Part shown: in pieces, positions 35,602 to 44,723 of the stretch
Layout of the letters: every line of letters begins with the position of its first letter
Position numbering within the stretch: the stretch's first letter is position 1
DNA from: an uncultured Gemmatimonadales bacterium
GTDB taxonomy: Bacteria; Gemmatimonadota; Gemmatimonadetes; Longimicrobiales; Gaopeijiaceae
Assembly: GCA_937919655.1 (NCBI GenBank)
Contig: CALFPJ010000015.1
Span: 124,001-188,000 of the forward strand
DNA: 64,000 bases
Direction of reading: 5' to 3'
The notes under the pieces: model-generated
What the model was told of the DNA's origin: nothing
The model's database searches: none
Seen by the model: only the letters and a program-made list of their open reading frames with translations
Position numbers and translations under genes: made by a program

Positions 35602-36831
35602 ATGACGATAGAGCAGACCTATTTCCGCAAGGGCTTTGGCCTGAAGAAGGAACTCAAGCCGATCATCGACTCCGAGTATCACTCGGCGCTCGTTGAGCGG
35701 ATCCGTAGCCAGGGATACACAGACGTCTTTGGTGACGTCACGGTCCGGCTCGCCCAGGAGTTCGGCTTCTGCTACGGGGTGGACCGGGCCGTCGACTACG
35801 CCTATGAGACGGTCCACAAATTCCCCGACAAGACCATCTACCTTGTCGGCGAGATCATCCACAATCCGCATGTGAATGGGCGGATGACCGAGATGGGCAT
35901 CCGTTTCATTTATGCGAATCCGGACGGTGTCTTCGACTTCGGGGTGCTGACCCCGCACGACGTGGTCATTATGCCGGCGTTTGGTGTGACCCTCCACGAC
36001 TTTGAAGCCCTCAGCAACATCGGCTGCATCATGGTCGACACAACTTGTGGCTCAGTACTCCACGTGTGGAAGCGGGTGGACAAGTACGCCCAGGACGGCT
36101 TCACCGCAGTGATCCACGGGAAGCACACCCACGAGGAGTCCCGAGCCACCGCATCTCAGGTCAACAAACACAAAGGCGGCAAGTTTATCATCGTGCGGGA
36201 CATGGCGGAGTCAGAGCTGATTCGTGATTACATATCGGATGCTCCTTCAAAGCTCTCGCGCGAGGCCTTCATCGAGCACTTTGCGACAAAGACCTCGCCG
36301 GGCTTCGACCCCGACACCGACCTCCTCCACGTCGGTGTGGCAAACCAGACCACGATGCTCGCAAAGGAGTCGCTAGCGATCGGCTGGGCGATTCACGCGT
36401 CCATGGTAGAACGGTTCGGCGACGAGCACGCGTCGACCCACTTTCGCTCATTCGGCACGATCTGCTCTGCTACTCAGGAACGTCAGGATGCTGTAGCTGA
36501 TATGATGCAGCAGCCTCCGGATGTGATGCTGGTCATCGGCGGCTATAACTCATCCAACACGAACCACTTGGCACATCTATGCCAGAAGCATACGCGCACA
36601 TTCCATGTGGAAGACGCTGACTGCATCGACGTGGCCCGAGGCACGATTCGTCACAAGATCGAACTGGATCCGCACTCTCCGGAGGTGACCGACAGCGATT
36701 GGCTACCCGAAGGGCCTTTCCAACTTGGGCTGACCGCTGGCGCCTCTACGCCGAACAACAAGATTGGCGAGGCACTGCTGAAGATCCTAGAGATTCGGGG
36801 TATTGAGGCGCCGGCTGAAGCGGAGGCGTAA
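35602..36831 (+). CDS. ispH: 4-hydroxy-3-methylbut-2-enyl diphosphate reductase, long form
   Basis: Last step of the MEP isoprenoid pathway; an iron-sulfur enzyme that reduces HMBPP to IPP and DMAPP. The three cluster cysteines are Cys57 (GFCYGVDRA), Cys149 (DTTCGSVLHVWKR) and Cys288 (GTICSATQERQDAV). At 409 aa it is about 90 residues longer than the E. coli type and begins with an extra FRKGFGLKKELK segment; both this and the TICSATQERQDA wording are those of the cyanobacterial and plant type. It has its own leader of about 160 nt after fxsA. Orientation is convergent with marR, 44 nt apart. Confidence 0.95.
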   Translation: MTIEQTYFRKGFGLKKELKPIIDSEYHSALVERIRSQGYTDVFGDVTVRLAQEFGFCYGVDRAVDYAYETVHKFPDKTIYLVGEIIHNPHVNGRMTEMGIRFIYANPDGVFDFGVLTPHDVVIMPAFGVTLHDFEALSNIGCIMVDTTCGSVLHVWKRVDKYAQDGFTAVIHGKHTHEESRATASQVNKHKGGKFIIVRDMAESELIRDYISDAPSKLSREAFIEHFATKTSPGFDPDTDLLHVGVANQTTMLAKESLAIGWAIHASMVERFGDEHASTHFRSFGTICSATQERQDAVADMMQQPPDVMLVIGGYNSSNTNHLAHLCQKHTRTFHVEDADCIDVARGTIRHKIELDPHSPEVTDSDWLPEGPFQLGLTAGASTPNNKIGEALLKILEIRGIEAPAEAEA

Positions 36832-36875
36832 CCAGCGACCCCGAGAAGGCTGTTGAGGAAGCGCGGTCCGCCGGA

Positions 36876-37379
36876 TTAGCCTAGATCGTGCTCTCGGATC
36901 GCGACACCAAGTGACTTGAGCAGGCCTCGGAGTTCACTCTGATCCTCTGGCGAGAGGTGTCGCACCAGGCTCTCCACATATTTAGCGTGCCCAAGAAACA
37001 CGCTCGCGATCCTGTCGCGGCCCGCGGCCGTGAGCTTCCCCTGAATAACGCGTCTGTCCTCCGGAGAGCGCTCACGGTACACGAGACCCTGATCCTCCAG
37101 GCGATCCATCACGTAGGTGACATTTCCTCCGGTCACGAGCAGCTTCTCCGCCAATTCTCCGAGCGACAGCGGCCCGAGGTGGTAGAGTGCCTCCAGTACG
37201 CCGAATTGCGGAGTAGTCAGATCGTACTCCTGCACCTTATACGCGATCGCCTTGGAGAAGGTGGAATAACAGCGCGCCAGGGAGATCCATAGCCTTAGCG
37301 CTCTCTCCTGATTGTCCGTCCACTCACGGGTAGCGGGGCCGTCGACATGCGACGTGCTGGTGAGATCCGGCGGTAGCAT
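36876..37379 (-). CDS. MarR family transcriptional regulator
   Basis: Winged-helix regulator of the MarR type, 167 aa. The DNA-binding helix region reads LTTPQFGVLEALYHLGPLSLGELAEKLLVTGGNVTYVMDRLEDQGLVYRER, with the wing PEDRRVIQGKLT. Second gene of a pair after lpd, with only 5 nt between the lpd stop and its start, so it is probably co-transcribed with the E3 gene. Whether it controls lpd or other genes cannot be told; the region around 38.8-39.0 kb upstream of lpd would be the place for an autoregulatory operator. Confidence 0.88.
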   Translation of the reverse strand: MLPPDLTSTSHVDGPATREWTDNQERALRLWISLARCYSTFSKAIAYKVQEYDLTTPQFGVLEALYHLGPLSLGELAEKLLVTGGNVTYVMDRLEDQGLVYRERSPEDRRVIQGKLTAAGRDRIASVFLGHAKYVESLVRHLSPEDQSELRGLLKSLGVAIREHDLG

Positions 37380-37384
37380 AGGGT

Positions 37385-38797
37385 TTACACGTGTATGGGT
37401 CTTCCCAAAGAGGCTAAGGCCCCCTCGGCTACACCCTCAGAAAGGGTCGGGTGCGGATGCATAGCCTTCTCAAGTTCTTCGACAGTGGCCTCCAAGTGGC
37501 GACCAATGACGAACTCCGCGATCAACTCAGTCGCATGAGGGCCAACGATGTGAGCCCCCAGGATCTCAGAATACTTCTTGTCTCGAATAACCTTGATGAA
37601 TCCCTCGGAGTGGCCGGAGGCTACGGCGCGACCTACGCCGACCCATGGGAACTTACCCACCTCAATGTCGTGCCCCTGCTCCTTAGCCTGCGCTTCCGTC
37701 AGGCCGACGGAGGCCACTTCAGGGTGGCAGTACGTGCAGTTCGGCACGTTTCCGTAATCCACGGTGCCGTGACCGACGCCCGCGATGTGCTCGACACAAA
37801 CGATTCCCTCATGGCTCGCCTTATGGGCCAAGAGCTGGCGCCCCGCCACATCACCGATCGCATAGACGCCCGGAACGTTCGTCGCAAGCGCGGTATCGAC
37901 GAGGATAAAGCCCCGCTCATCGACCTTCACGCCGGCCGAGGCCAGTCCCAGATCTTCGGAGTTCGGCACACGTCCAACGGCCGAGAGCACGTAGTCGACT
38001 TCCAGTGTCTGTACTTCACCCTTGGCGTCCTTGAAGGTGACGGTGACGCCTTCCTTTCCGACTACGGCGTTCTCGAAACGAGCGCCGACGTGAATGTCGA
38101 TGCCACGCTTCTTGTAGGTTCGCTCCATGAACTTGGAGATCTCAGCATCTTCGAGCGGCAAAATGCGGTCGAGCGCTTCAACGACCGTCACCTTGGTGCC
38201 AAACGCGTCGTACACGTCGGCGAACTCCATCCCAATAGCCCCGGCGCCAACAATAAAGAGGGTCTTCGGCGCGGTGGTTTGCATGAGCGCACCCGTCGAT
38301 GACCAGATGCGGTCCTCATCGATCTTCAGGACCGGGAGGTCACGGGGCCGCGAACCCGTAGCAAAGAGCACATGGGTCGCGTCGTAGAGGGTCTTCGTAC
38401 CGGACGCGTCTTCGACCTCGACCTTCCCTTTGCCCTTGAGGCGCCCGTAGCCCTGGATGTGCGTGACCTTGTTCTTCTTGAACAAGAAGCCGATGCCCTT
38501 GGCCATCTGATCTGCCACCCGCCGGCTGCGTTCTTGCGCGGGCCCGAGATCGAAGGAGACCTCTTTCGCAACAATCCCGTGTTGGGCTGCGTTCTTCATT
38601 TCCCCCACCAGGAAAGCACTGGTGAGCATCGCTTTCGTGGGAATACAGCCAATGTTGAGGCAGACACCACCCAGTGCGTCCGCTTCCACACAAGCAACAT
38701 TCAGTCCGAGCTGCGCGCCACGAATCGCCGCGACGTAACCGCCAGGCCCGCTGCCAACGATGATCAAATCGAAGCGCCCGCCGTTATTGCCAGCCAC
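37385..38797 (-). CDS. lpd: Dihydrolipoyl dehydrogenase (E3)
   Basis: Flavoprotein that reoxidises dihydrolipoyl groups of 2-oxoacid dehydrogenase complexes, 470 aa. FAD motif VGSGPGGYVAA at the N-terminus, redox-active disulfide GGVCLNIGCIPTKAML, NAD motif IVGAGAIGMEFADV, and the C-terminal HPHPTLSEG with the catalytic His-Glu. Heads a two-gene unit with marR. The other PDH genes and lipA lie 10-14 kb away on the same strand; this E3 presumably serves that complex and perhaps others. Confidence 0.95.
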   Translation of the reverse strand: MAGNNGGRFDLIIVGSGPGGYVAAIRGAQLGLNVACVEADALGGVCLNIGCIPTKAMLTSAFLVGEMKNAAQHGIVAKEVSFDLGPAQERSRRVADQMAKGIGFLFKKNKVTHIQGYGRLKGKGKVEVEDASGTKTLYDATHVLFATGSRPRDLPVLKIDEDRIWSSTGALMQTTAPKTLFIVGAGAIGMEFADVYDAFGTKVTVVEALDRILPLEDAEISKFMERTYKKRGIDIHVGARFENAVVGKEGVTVTFKDAKGEVQTLEVDYVLSAVGRVPNSEDLGLASAGVKVDERGFILVDTALATNVPGVYAIGDVAGRQLLAHKASHEGIVCVEHIAGVGHGTVDYGNVPNCTYCHPEVASVGLTEAQAKEQGHDIEVGKFPWVGVGRAVASGHSEGFIKVIRDKKYSEILGAHIVGPHATELIAEFVIGRHLEATVEELEKAMHPHPTLSEGVAEGALASLGRPIHV

Positions 38798-39045
38798 CCT
38801 GTGCCTCTCTCTCTATTGATGGGTCGAATCGGACCCTGGATACGCATCAACTATTTAAGGGTCGAAGGTAGATCGGACGGGTCGGAGGGTAAAGGTGAAA
38901 GAGCCAGACATTGAAGAAGGAGGGGCCGCTCTGCGTACCAGGGGCACATCCTGAGGAGCGGGATTTTTGCCAGAATGTGCCCGCGGGAGATAGAATCGTG
39001 CTGCTTCCGGTGCACCAGAACACCACGCCTGGAGGGAGAAACGTC

Positions 39046-39599
39046 ATGGTTGAGCTATTTGTCGTCGGTGCGATCGTGATCGTCGCGGTTTTCATGTACA
39101 ACTCGCTCGTGCGTCTTAGAGAGACGGCCACGGGGCGTGGGCGGACGTCGATGTCCAACTGAAGCGGCGCTACGACCTCATTCCGAATCTTGTCGAGACG
39201 GTGAAGGGGTAGGTCGGACACGAAAAGAACACCCTCGAGGGCGTCATCAAGGCACGTTCCAGCGCGATGTCAGCTCAAGGGCCTGCGGCCAAAGCCGGTG
39301 CGGAAAACATGCTTTCTGGCGCGCTTAAGTCACTGTTTGCACTCTCAGAGGCCTACCCACAACTACAGGCTGCGGGTGGCTTTCAGGAACTCCAAGCGAC
39401 ACTAAGCCAGGTCGAGGAGCAACTCTCACAAGCGCGCAGGTACTACAACGCGGTTGTCCGAGACTTCAACACCAAAACGCAGACCTTCCCGAGCGTGCTC
39501 ATCGCTCGCTCGTTCGGTTTTATTCAGCGGGAATTCTTTGAGATCGAAGAGGCAGAGAAGGCGGTGCCGAAGGTCGATTTCGGTCGCGACGACAGCTAG
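39046..39599 (+). pseudogene. lemA: lemA, frameshifted with in-frame stop
   Basis: LemA family membrane protein, broken. The ATG at 39046 follows a strong GGAGGGAG and starts the membrane segment ([25 protein letters not shown]). At about 39121-39135 the frame shifts; the continuing frame reads [20 protein letters not shown] and then hits a TAG at 39210-39212, where LemA proteins usually carry tyrosine in VKGY. After it the family sequence goes on normally (HEKNTLEGVIKARSSA, then QREFFEIEEAEKAVP) to the stop at 39599. Two separate lesions make a simple sequencing error unlikely. Followed by a damaged DUF2207 gene, its usual partner. Confidence 0.88.
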
Positions 39600-39608
39600 T
39601 CGCCCACA

Positions 39609-41384
39609 ATGCGAATCGTCAATTGCGCGCGCGCGACCGAGAGCCTGACCATCCAGGCGGCGGTCCTGGTGGTCCTGTGTCTACTTCTTCCTGCTCAGAT
39701 CCCGGCCCAAACGCGAAGCCTGATCATCGAACGGTTCGACGCCACCGTACGGGTCGAGGAGAACGGCTGGATCGACGTCCGTGAAGAAATTCAGGTGCGT
39801 TTCAACGGTCCCTGGAACCGCATCTTCCGTACGATTCCGGTGGAGTACCCAAGCCACAAGGCTTCTCGTACCGGCTCCGCGTCGAAGACATCTCGGTCAC
39901 CGGAGCAGATGCGACGCCGCTCGAGTACCAAAACAAGCGTGAAAGGCACTACAGGAAGCTGAGAATCCGGGTGCCAGGCGCCGCAAACGCCGTCCGTACT
40001 GTGGTGATTCGGTACCGTGTACCGAACGGGCTGAAGTTCTGGCAAGAGTACGAGGAGCTCTATTGGAACGTCACCGGTGACGAATGGGAGATCCCCATCC
40101 GGGTGGCGACCGCCACCATCCTTCTGCCGCCCGGACTGGACGGCCTGAGGACCGCGTCCTGGACGGGAGGCTACGGAGCCACGGAGGACGGTGCCCGCGC
40201 CACCAAAATAGAAGATGGGTTCTATTTTGAGACGACGGGTCAACTGGGTTATCGCGAGGGGGTCACGGTCGCAGTGGCCTGGAACCCTGGAGTCCTGAGT
40301 CGCCCGTCATTCCTATATAAAACAGTGCTTTTGTTGAAAGCCAACTGGCTGCTCCTCCTGCCAATTCTCAGCCTAGGCTTCATGTGGAAAACTTGGCATG
40401 CCCGTGGCAGGGACCCACGTCGGCTGCCGATCGCACCCCAGTATGACTCGCCCGACGGCCTGACTCCGGCTCAGGCGGGCACACTGCTCGACAACCGTCC
40501 CGACATGGGAGACATCACCGCGGCTCTGGTTGACCTCGCGGTTCGAGGCTTCGTTCGGATCGAGGAGGTCGAGGAGTCGGGCATCCGCAAGTGGTTCGCC
40601 AGCACCGACTACCGCATCGTGCGGGTCCGCGGCAGGGATTCTTGGGATGAGCTCCAGAAGCACGAGCGTCGCTTGCTCAAGGGTGTCTTTGGCTCGCGAA
40701 AGGACGAGGCACTCCTATCGGACCTCCAGGCCGAGTTCTACACACAATTGCCCGAAATCAAGTCCGCGATCTATGAGGAACTGATGGATCGAGGCTACTA
40801 CACGCATCGTCCAGACAAGACGATGGAAGGGTACATGGCGGGGGTGGTCGTGGTTTTGGTCGTCGGATTGGCGGGCGGAGTCCCGCTGGCCGGCTGGCTG
40901 CAGATGTCGCTGTTCACGGCGATTCTGTCCGCCGTCGGGTCTGCCGTTCCCATTTTTGTCTTTGGCTTCCTTATGCCGGCTCGGACGGGGCGCGGAACTC
41001 GGGCCCTAGAACACATTCTGGGATTCGAGGAATTCCTCGACCGAGTGGAGTCAGACCGGTACGAGCGTATCGAAAAGACGCCCGAGATGTTCGAGAAGTT
41101 TCTGCCGTACGCGATGGCCTTCGGTGTGGAAAAGCACTGGGCTTCAGCCTTTGAAGGGATGTTATCGGAAGCGCCGAGCTGGTACGTCGGTCGTTGGGAT
41201 GGGGGCTTCCGGCCCCTGTATCTAACCAACAACCTCGGCCGCATGAGTTCGACGGCGGGAACAGCGATGTCTACGGGCCCTCGCTCCAGCGGCGGATCGG
41301 GTTTCATTAGTGGCGGTGGCTTTTCAGGCGGTGGAGGCTTTAGCGGTGGCGGCTTCGGTGGGGGGCGGTGGGGGCGGCTGGTAG
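39609..41384 (+). pseudogene. DUF2207 membrane protein, frameshifted twice
   Basis: DUF2207 protein, usual companion of LemA. The N-terminal part (signal peptide, then RFDATVRVEENGWIDVREEI and the Pro-Trp-Asn-Arg-Ile-Phe-Arg motif) is read from 39609; at about 39848-39853 the frame shifts, after which KPQGFSYRLRVEDISV and the rest continue. The body includes two transmembrane segments (KANWLLLLPILSLGFMW and the region near 40840-40990) and ends in a glycine-rich tail. In that tail a six-G run (41360-41365) has one G too many for the usual GGGGGGGW ending with a stop at 41382-41384; as it stands the frame runs on to 41413. Both lesions together with those in lemA point to decay. Confidence 0.85.
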
Positions 41385-41465
41385 GCGTCCGCTCGGACCA
41401 AGTCGCGCCCTGAACCCCCAGTTCTCCGGACGGCGTAGGGTGCGAACACCTTTCTGAAACCGGCT

Positions 41466-41508
41466 GCGACATACATCCGTAGGCGACATATATCGTCGAA
41501 CGATGTAT
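41466..41508 (+). promoter_or_regulatory. Candidate PadR operator upstream of padR
   Basis: An imperfect inverted repeat ATATATCGT-CGA-ACGATGTAT (41488-41508) lies 15 nt before the padR ATG, in the usual place and with the AT-rich ATCGT/ACGAT form often seen for PadR autoregulators. In addition GCGACATANATC occurs twice with a 17-nt period (41466 and 41483), giving a second half-site. No separate -35/-10 pair could be fixed with confidence. Confidence 0.5.
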
Positions 41509-41523
41509 TAACAGAAGGTTCGC

Positions 41524-41871
41524 ATGACTGAAGCTGTCAGGCTGGACAAAGTCCTCCCGCTTTCGCCCACGGCCTTTCACGTGCTGGTGAGCCTCGCGAG
41601 CGGCCCACGGCATGGGTATGGCCTAGCTCGAGAGGTGGAGGAGTTGACCGACGGCCGGATCGTCATGGGCCCCGGGACGCTGTATGGGACGCTGCAGCGG
41701 ATGCTCGCCGCCGAGCTCATCATCGAAACCGACAATCCAGGTGAAGATGGTCTGCACGCAGAGCGCCGCCGCTACTACCGCGTCACTCCCTTCGGTAGCG
41801 ATGCACTCCGGGCGGAGTCCTCCCGGCTCCTTCGGGCCGCCAACCTGGCTCAAGAGCGCCTAGGCGCCTGA
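41524..41871 (+). CDS. PadR family transcriptional regulator
   Basis: Small winged-helix regulator (115 aa) of the PadR type: SPTAFHVLVSLASGPRHGYGLAREVEE then the recognition part GPGTLYGTLQRMLAAELI and the wing RRRYYRVTPFG. It lies directly before an ADOP-type permease (32 nt gap). This arrangement is a common one in Acidobacteria and Gemmatimonadota and suggests that PadR represses both itself and the permease. An operator-like inverted repeat is just upstream of the start, and a related one precedes the DinB-like gene downstream. Confidence 0.9.
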   Translation: MTEAVRLDKVLPLSPTAFHVLVSLASGPRHGYGLAREVEELTDGRIVMGPGTLYGTLQRMLAAELIIETDNPGEDGLHAERRRYYRVTPFGSDALRAESSRLLRAANLAQERLGA

Positions 41872-41903
41872 GTGACCGCGACGGCCGGTCTAGTAGTCCC
41901 AAA

Positions 41904-44576
41904 ATGGGCGATACGATTCGGGCGTTCTACGCGCAATTGCTCGACCTCTACCCGAAAGGGTTCAGAGATCGTTATCGCGCGGACCTCTTACAGGCATTCG
42001 ACGACCGACGAAGCGAAACCTGCTTCGTCAGCACATGGGGCGGCATTCGCCTCGTGCTCTTTTTGCTACGCGACTTCGTGACCTCGATTCCGATGGCTCA
42101 TGCGGAAAACCGATATACAGGGGTGGATCGGATGATGAACGACCTAATGCACGACCTTCGTTTCAGCGTTCGTATGCTACTGAAGAACCCGATGTTCACC
42201 GTGGCCGCTGTGGTCACATTGGCGCTGGGAATCGGGCTTAACGCCGCAACGTTTTCGGCCGTGCGAGGCATCCTCCTTCGCCCCCTGTCCGGAGCTGCGT
42301 CTCCGGAGGAGCTCGTCCAGATCTATCGCGTGTGGCCCGGCATCACCTATGGGTCCAACTCGATACCCCACTACCAGGACGTGCGAGATCGCTCGGCCGA
42401 GGTGTTTGAGTCCGTCGCCTCATGGACTTTTGCGCCTATGTCGCTCTCTGCCGACGGTCGCAGCGAGCGCATCCTCGGGACAGTGGCGAGTGCCAACTTC
42501 TTCCAGACATATGGAGCCGTTCCTGTGCTCGGCCGTGCGTTCATTCCCGGTGAGGAGGACGTGGGCCCGGGCGCGCATGCGGTCACGGTGCTTGGCCATG
42601 GATTCTGGCAAACCCGCTTCGGTGGCAACCGGAACGTGCTCGGCTCAACGATCCTTCTAAATGGACAACCGTTCGAAATCGTCGGTATCGCTCCGCCGGA
42701 CTTCAAGGGTCCCATGATGGTGACTGACGTACCGTTGTACGTGCCGATCATGATGATGAATCAGATCGGGCCAGGGAGTAACCTCCTAGAGGCGCGCACG
42801 AGCAACAGCTTCAATACGATAGGCAGGCTTCGCGAGGGACAGACGATCGAGAACGCTCAGCAGCGCATGGACGCAATGCTCCTCCAGCTGCGGGAGGAGT
42901 ATCCGGAGGCCTATGACAGTCAGGTCGGTACAACTCTCGTCTCGCAAAACGAGGCCGGAATTCACCCCCGTTTCGGCAGCGCCCAGATGGGCATGAGCAC
43001 CGTCCTGATGGTTGTGGTCGGACTGCTCCTACTCATCACATGCGTCAACGTCGCCAACCTATTCCTGGCCCGAGCGCGAGATCGAAAACGGGAGATGGGC
43101 ATTCGTCTGAGTCTCGGCGCGGGTCGCGGTCGAATCATTCGCCAACTGCTCACCGAGAGCCTCATGTTCAGCGCGCTCGCAGGTGTCGCCGGCCTCGGCC
43201 TGGCCTACCTCGCGACCGGTATCCTTCACAACGTGCGTTTACCGATCGACGGCCCTTTCAATCTCGATGTGGAACTAGATAGCTCCGTCTTGTGGTTTAC
43301 GGCCCTGATTTCCGTAGCGGCCGGTATCGTGTTCGGGATGGCGCCCGCGCTCGAGGCGACCAAGCCGGAGACCGTATCAGCGGTCAAGGGTGAGACGAAC
43401 GGCAAGCTCGGTCGTTCGCGCATGAGTAGCGCCTTGGTCGTGACTCAAATGGCGCTGTCGCTGCTCCTACTCATCAGCTCCGGACTGTTTCTACGCAGCT
43501 TGCAGGGGGCAACACAAATCGACCCTGGCTTCGAGGACCCGGCGAATCTTGTCATGGCGTCGTTGGACCCAGGCCTTCAAGGCTACGACGAAACACGAGC
43601 GAGAGAGTTTTTTGATCGCGTTCAAGACGCCATTCGCGCACTGCCTGAGGTCACGAGCGTGGCGATGACTAACAGCATTCCGCTGGGCTTCGGGAACGCG
43701 GACAGAAGCATCAGCATACCCGGCTACCACTTCGCCGAAGGCGAAAGAAACAGCCTGATGTACGCGTATGTTGCGGAGGGCTATCTCGAGACGATGGGCA
43801 TTGAGCTTCTCCAGGGGAGAAGCTACACCCGCGCCGATGACGCCGAGCCCCCCCCGCTCATCGTGAACAAGCGCTTTGCGGATCGCTTCTGGCCCAACGA
43901 GTCGGCTGTTGGCAAAGTGGTAGTCACGGCCGGGGAGGACCGAGAAGTCATCGGTGTCGTCGAAACCGGAAAGTACAGGAGCCTCGGCGAGGCGCCCCTT
44001 GAGTTCATGTATCTCTCTTACCACGCGAGTTATCGGTCAGACATGACCCTCGTCGCGCGGACCCCGGGCGACCCTCAGGCGGTACTCGCCGCGATGCGCA
44101 ACATCGTGCGAAGCGCCGATACCGATATGCCGCTGTATGACGTGCGCAGTATGGAAGACCACATGGGCATCGCGCCGTTACCCGCCCGCCTGGGCGGATC
44201 GGTGCTCGGCATCTTTGGCGTGCTCGGTTTGTTACTCGCCGGCGTCGGGATCTACGGCGTGATGGCCTACTCGGTGTCGCAGCGGAGTCGTGAACTCGGC
44301 ATCCGCGTGGCCCTGGGGGCCAGCCGTCAATCCGTCCTCAAGCTGGTCGTCGGGGAAGGAATGAAGTTGGCGTTGGTTGGCACGTTCATCGGGTTGGTGG
44401 CAGCGTTTGGAGCGGCCCAACTGGTGAGCGGGCTGCTCTACAACGTGCAGGCGCTTGATCCGGTGGCCTTCTTCGGCGTCCCGCTGCTCTTGGTCTCGGT
44501 GGCGGCCTTCGCCGTATACATCCCAGCCCGGAGGGCAGCCGGGGTCGATCCGATCAGGGCGATGAAGGCGGACTGA
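41904..44576 (+). CDS. ADOP-type ABC transporter permease (FtsX/MacB-like)
   Basis: Large membrane protein (890 aa) of the duplicated orphan permease group: an N-terminal soluble helical part (about 1-85), a transmembrane helix (FTVAAVVTLALGIGLNAATFS), a MacB periplasmic core, three helices with the FtsX signature (ITCVNVANLFLARARDRKREMGIRLSLGAGRGRIIRQLLTES), then a second copy of the same order with a final FtsX block (SVSQRSRELGIRVALGAS). No ATPase gene adjoins, as is usual for this group. Substrates are unknown; such genes are amplified in Acidobacteria-like genomes. Expected to be controlled by the preceding PadR protein. Confidence 0.92.
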   Translation: MGDTIRAFYAQLLDLYPKGFRDRYRADLLQAFDDRRSETCFVSTWGGIRLVLFLLRDFVTSIPMAHAENRYTGVDRMMNDLMHDLRFSVRMLLKNPMFTVAAVVTLALGIGLNAATFSAVRGILLRPLSGAASPEELVQIYRVWPGITYGSNSIPHYQDVRDRSAEVFESVASWTFAPMSLSADGRSERILGTVASANFFQTYGAVPVLGRAFIPGEEDVGPGAHAVTVLGHGFWQTRFGGNRNVLGSTILLNGQPFEIVGIAPPDFKGPMMVTDVPLYVPIMMMNQIGPGSNLLEARTSNSFNTIGRLREGQTIENAQQRMDAMLLQLREEYPEAYDSQVGTTLVSQNEAGIHPRFGSAQMGMSTVLMVVVGLLLLITCVNVANLFLARARDRKREMGIRLSLGAGRGRIIRQLLTESLMFSALAGVAGLGLAYLATGILHNVRLPIDGPFNLDVELDSSVLWFTALISVAAGIVFGMAPALEATKPETVSAVKGETNGKLGRSRMSSALVVTQMALSLLLLISSGLFLRSLQGATQIDPGFEDPANLVMASLDPGLQGYDETRAREFFDRVQDAIRALPEVTSVAMTNSIPLGFGNADRSISIPGYHFAEGERNSLMYAYVAEGYLETMGIELLQGRSYTRADDAEPPPLIVNKRFADRFWPNESAVGKVVVTAGEDREVIGVVETGKYRSLGEAPLEFMYLSYHASYRSDMTLVARTPGDPQAVLAAMRNIVRSADTDMPLYDVRSMEDHMGIAPLPARLGGSVLGIFGVLGLLLAGVGIYGVMAYSVSQRSRELGIRVALGASRQSVLKLVVGEGMKLALVGTFIGLVAAFGAAQLVSGLLYNVQALDPVAFFGVPLLLVSVAAFAVYIPARRAAGVDPIRAMKAD

Positions 44577-44588
44577 CGCCAAGCGCCA

Positions 44589-44628
44589 CATTTCGCCCGC
44601 GCGAGCCCACCTCCCGCCGGGCGAAATG
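44589..44628 (+). terminator. Hairpin after the ADOP permease gene
   Basis: A perfect 11-bp inverted repeat (CATTTCGCCCG at 44589-44599 with its complement at 44618-44628) with an 18-nt loop starts 13 nt after the stop. There is no T-run, so it may be a factor-dependent terminator or only a transcript end stem. Confidence 0.45.
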
Positions 44629-44662
44629 AACATCTGGCACAAGGACATCTTCCGCGCACGCC

Positions 44663-44683
44663 ATCGTACGATGATCGTCGTAC
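44663..44683 (+). promoter_or_regulatory. Candidate operator before the DinB-like gene
   Basis: ATCGTACGAT (44663-44672) is a perfect palindrome and, together with the 6-bp inverted repeat GTACGA / TCGTAC (44666-44683), resembles the ATCGT/ACGAT arms of the padR site. It lies 40 nt before the start of the DinB-like gene. A shared PadR control is possible but is an inference from look-alike arms. Confidence 0.4.
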
Positions 44684-44723
44684 AACATTTTCGCGCTTAG
44701 AAGCAAGATAAGAGAGAGGCAAT

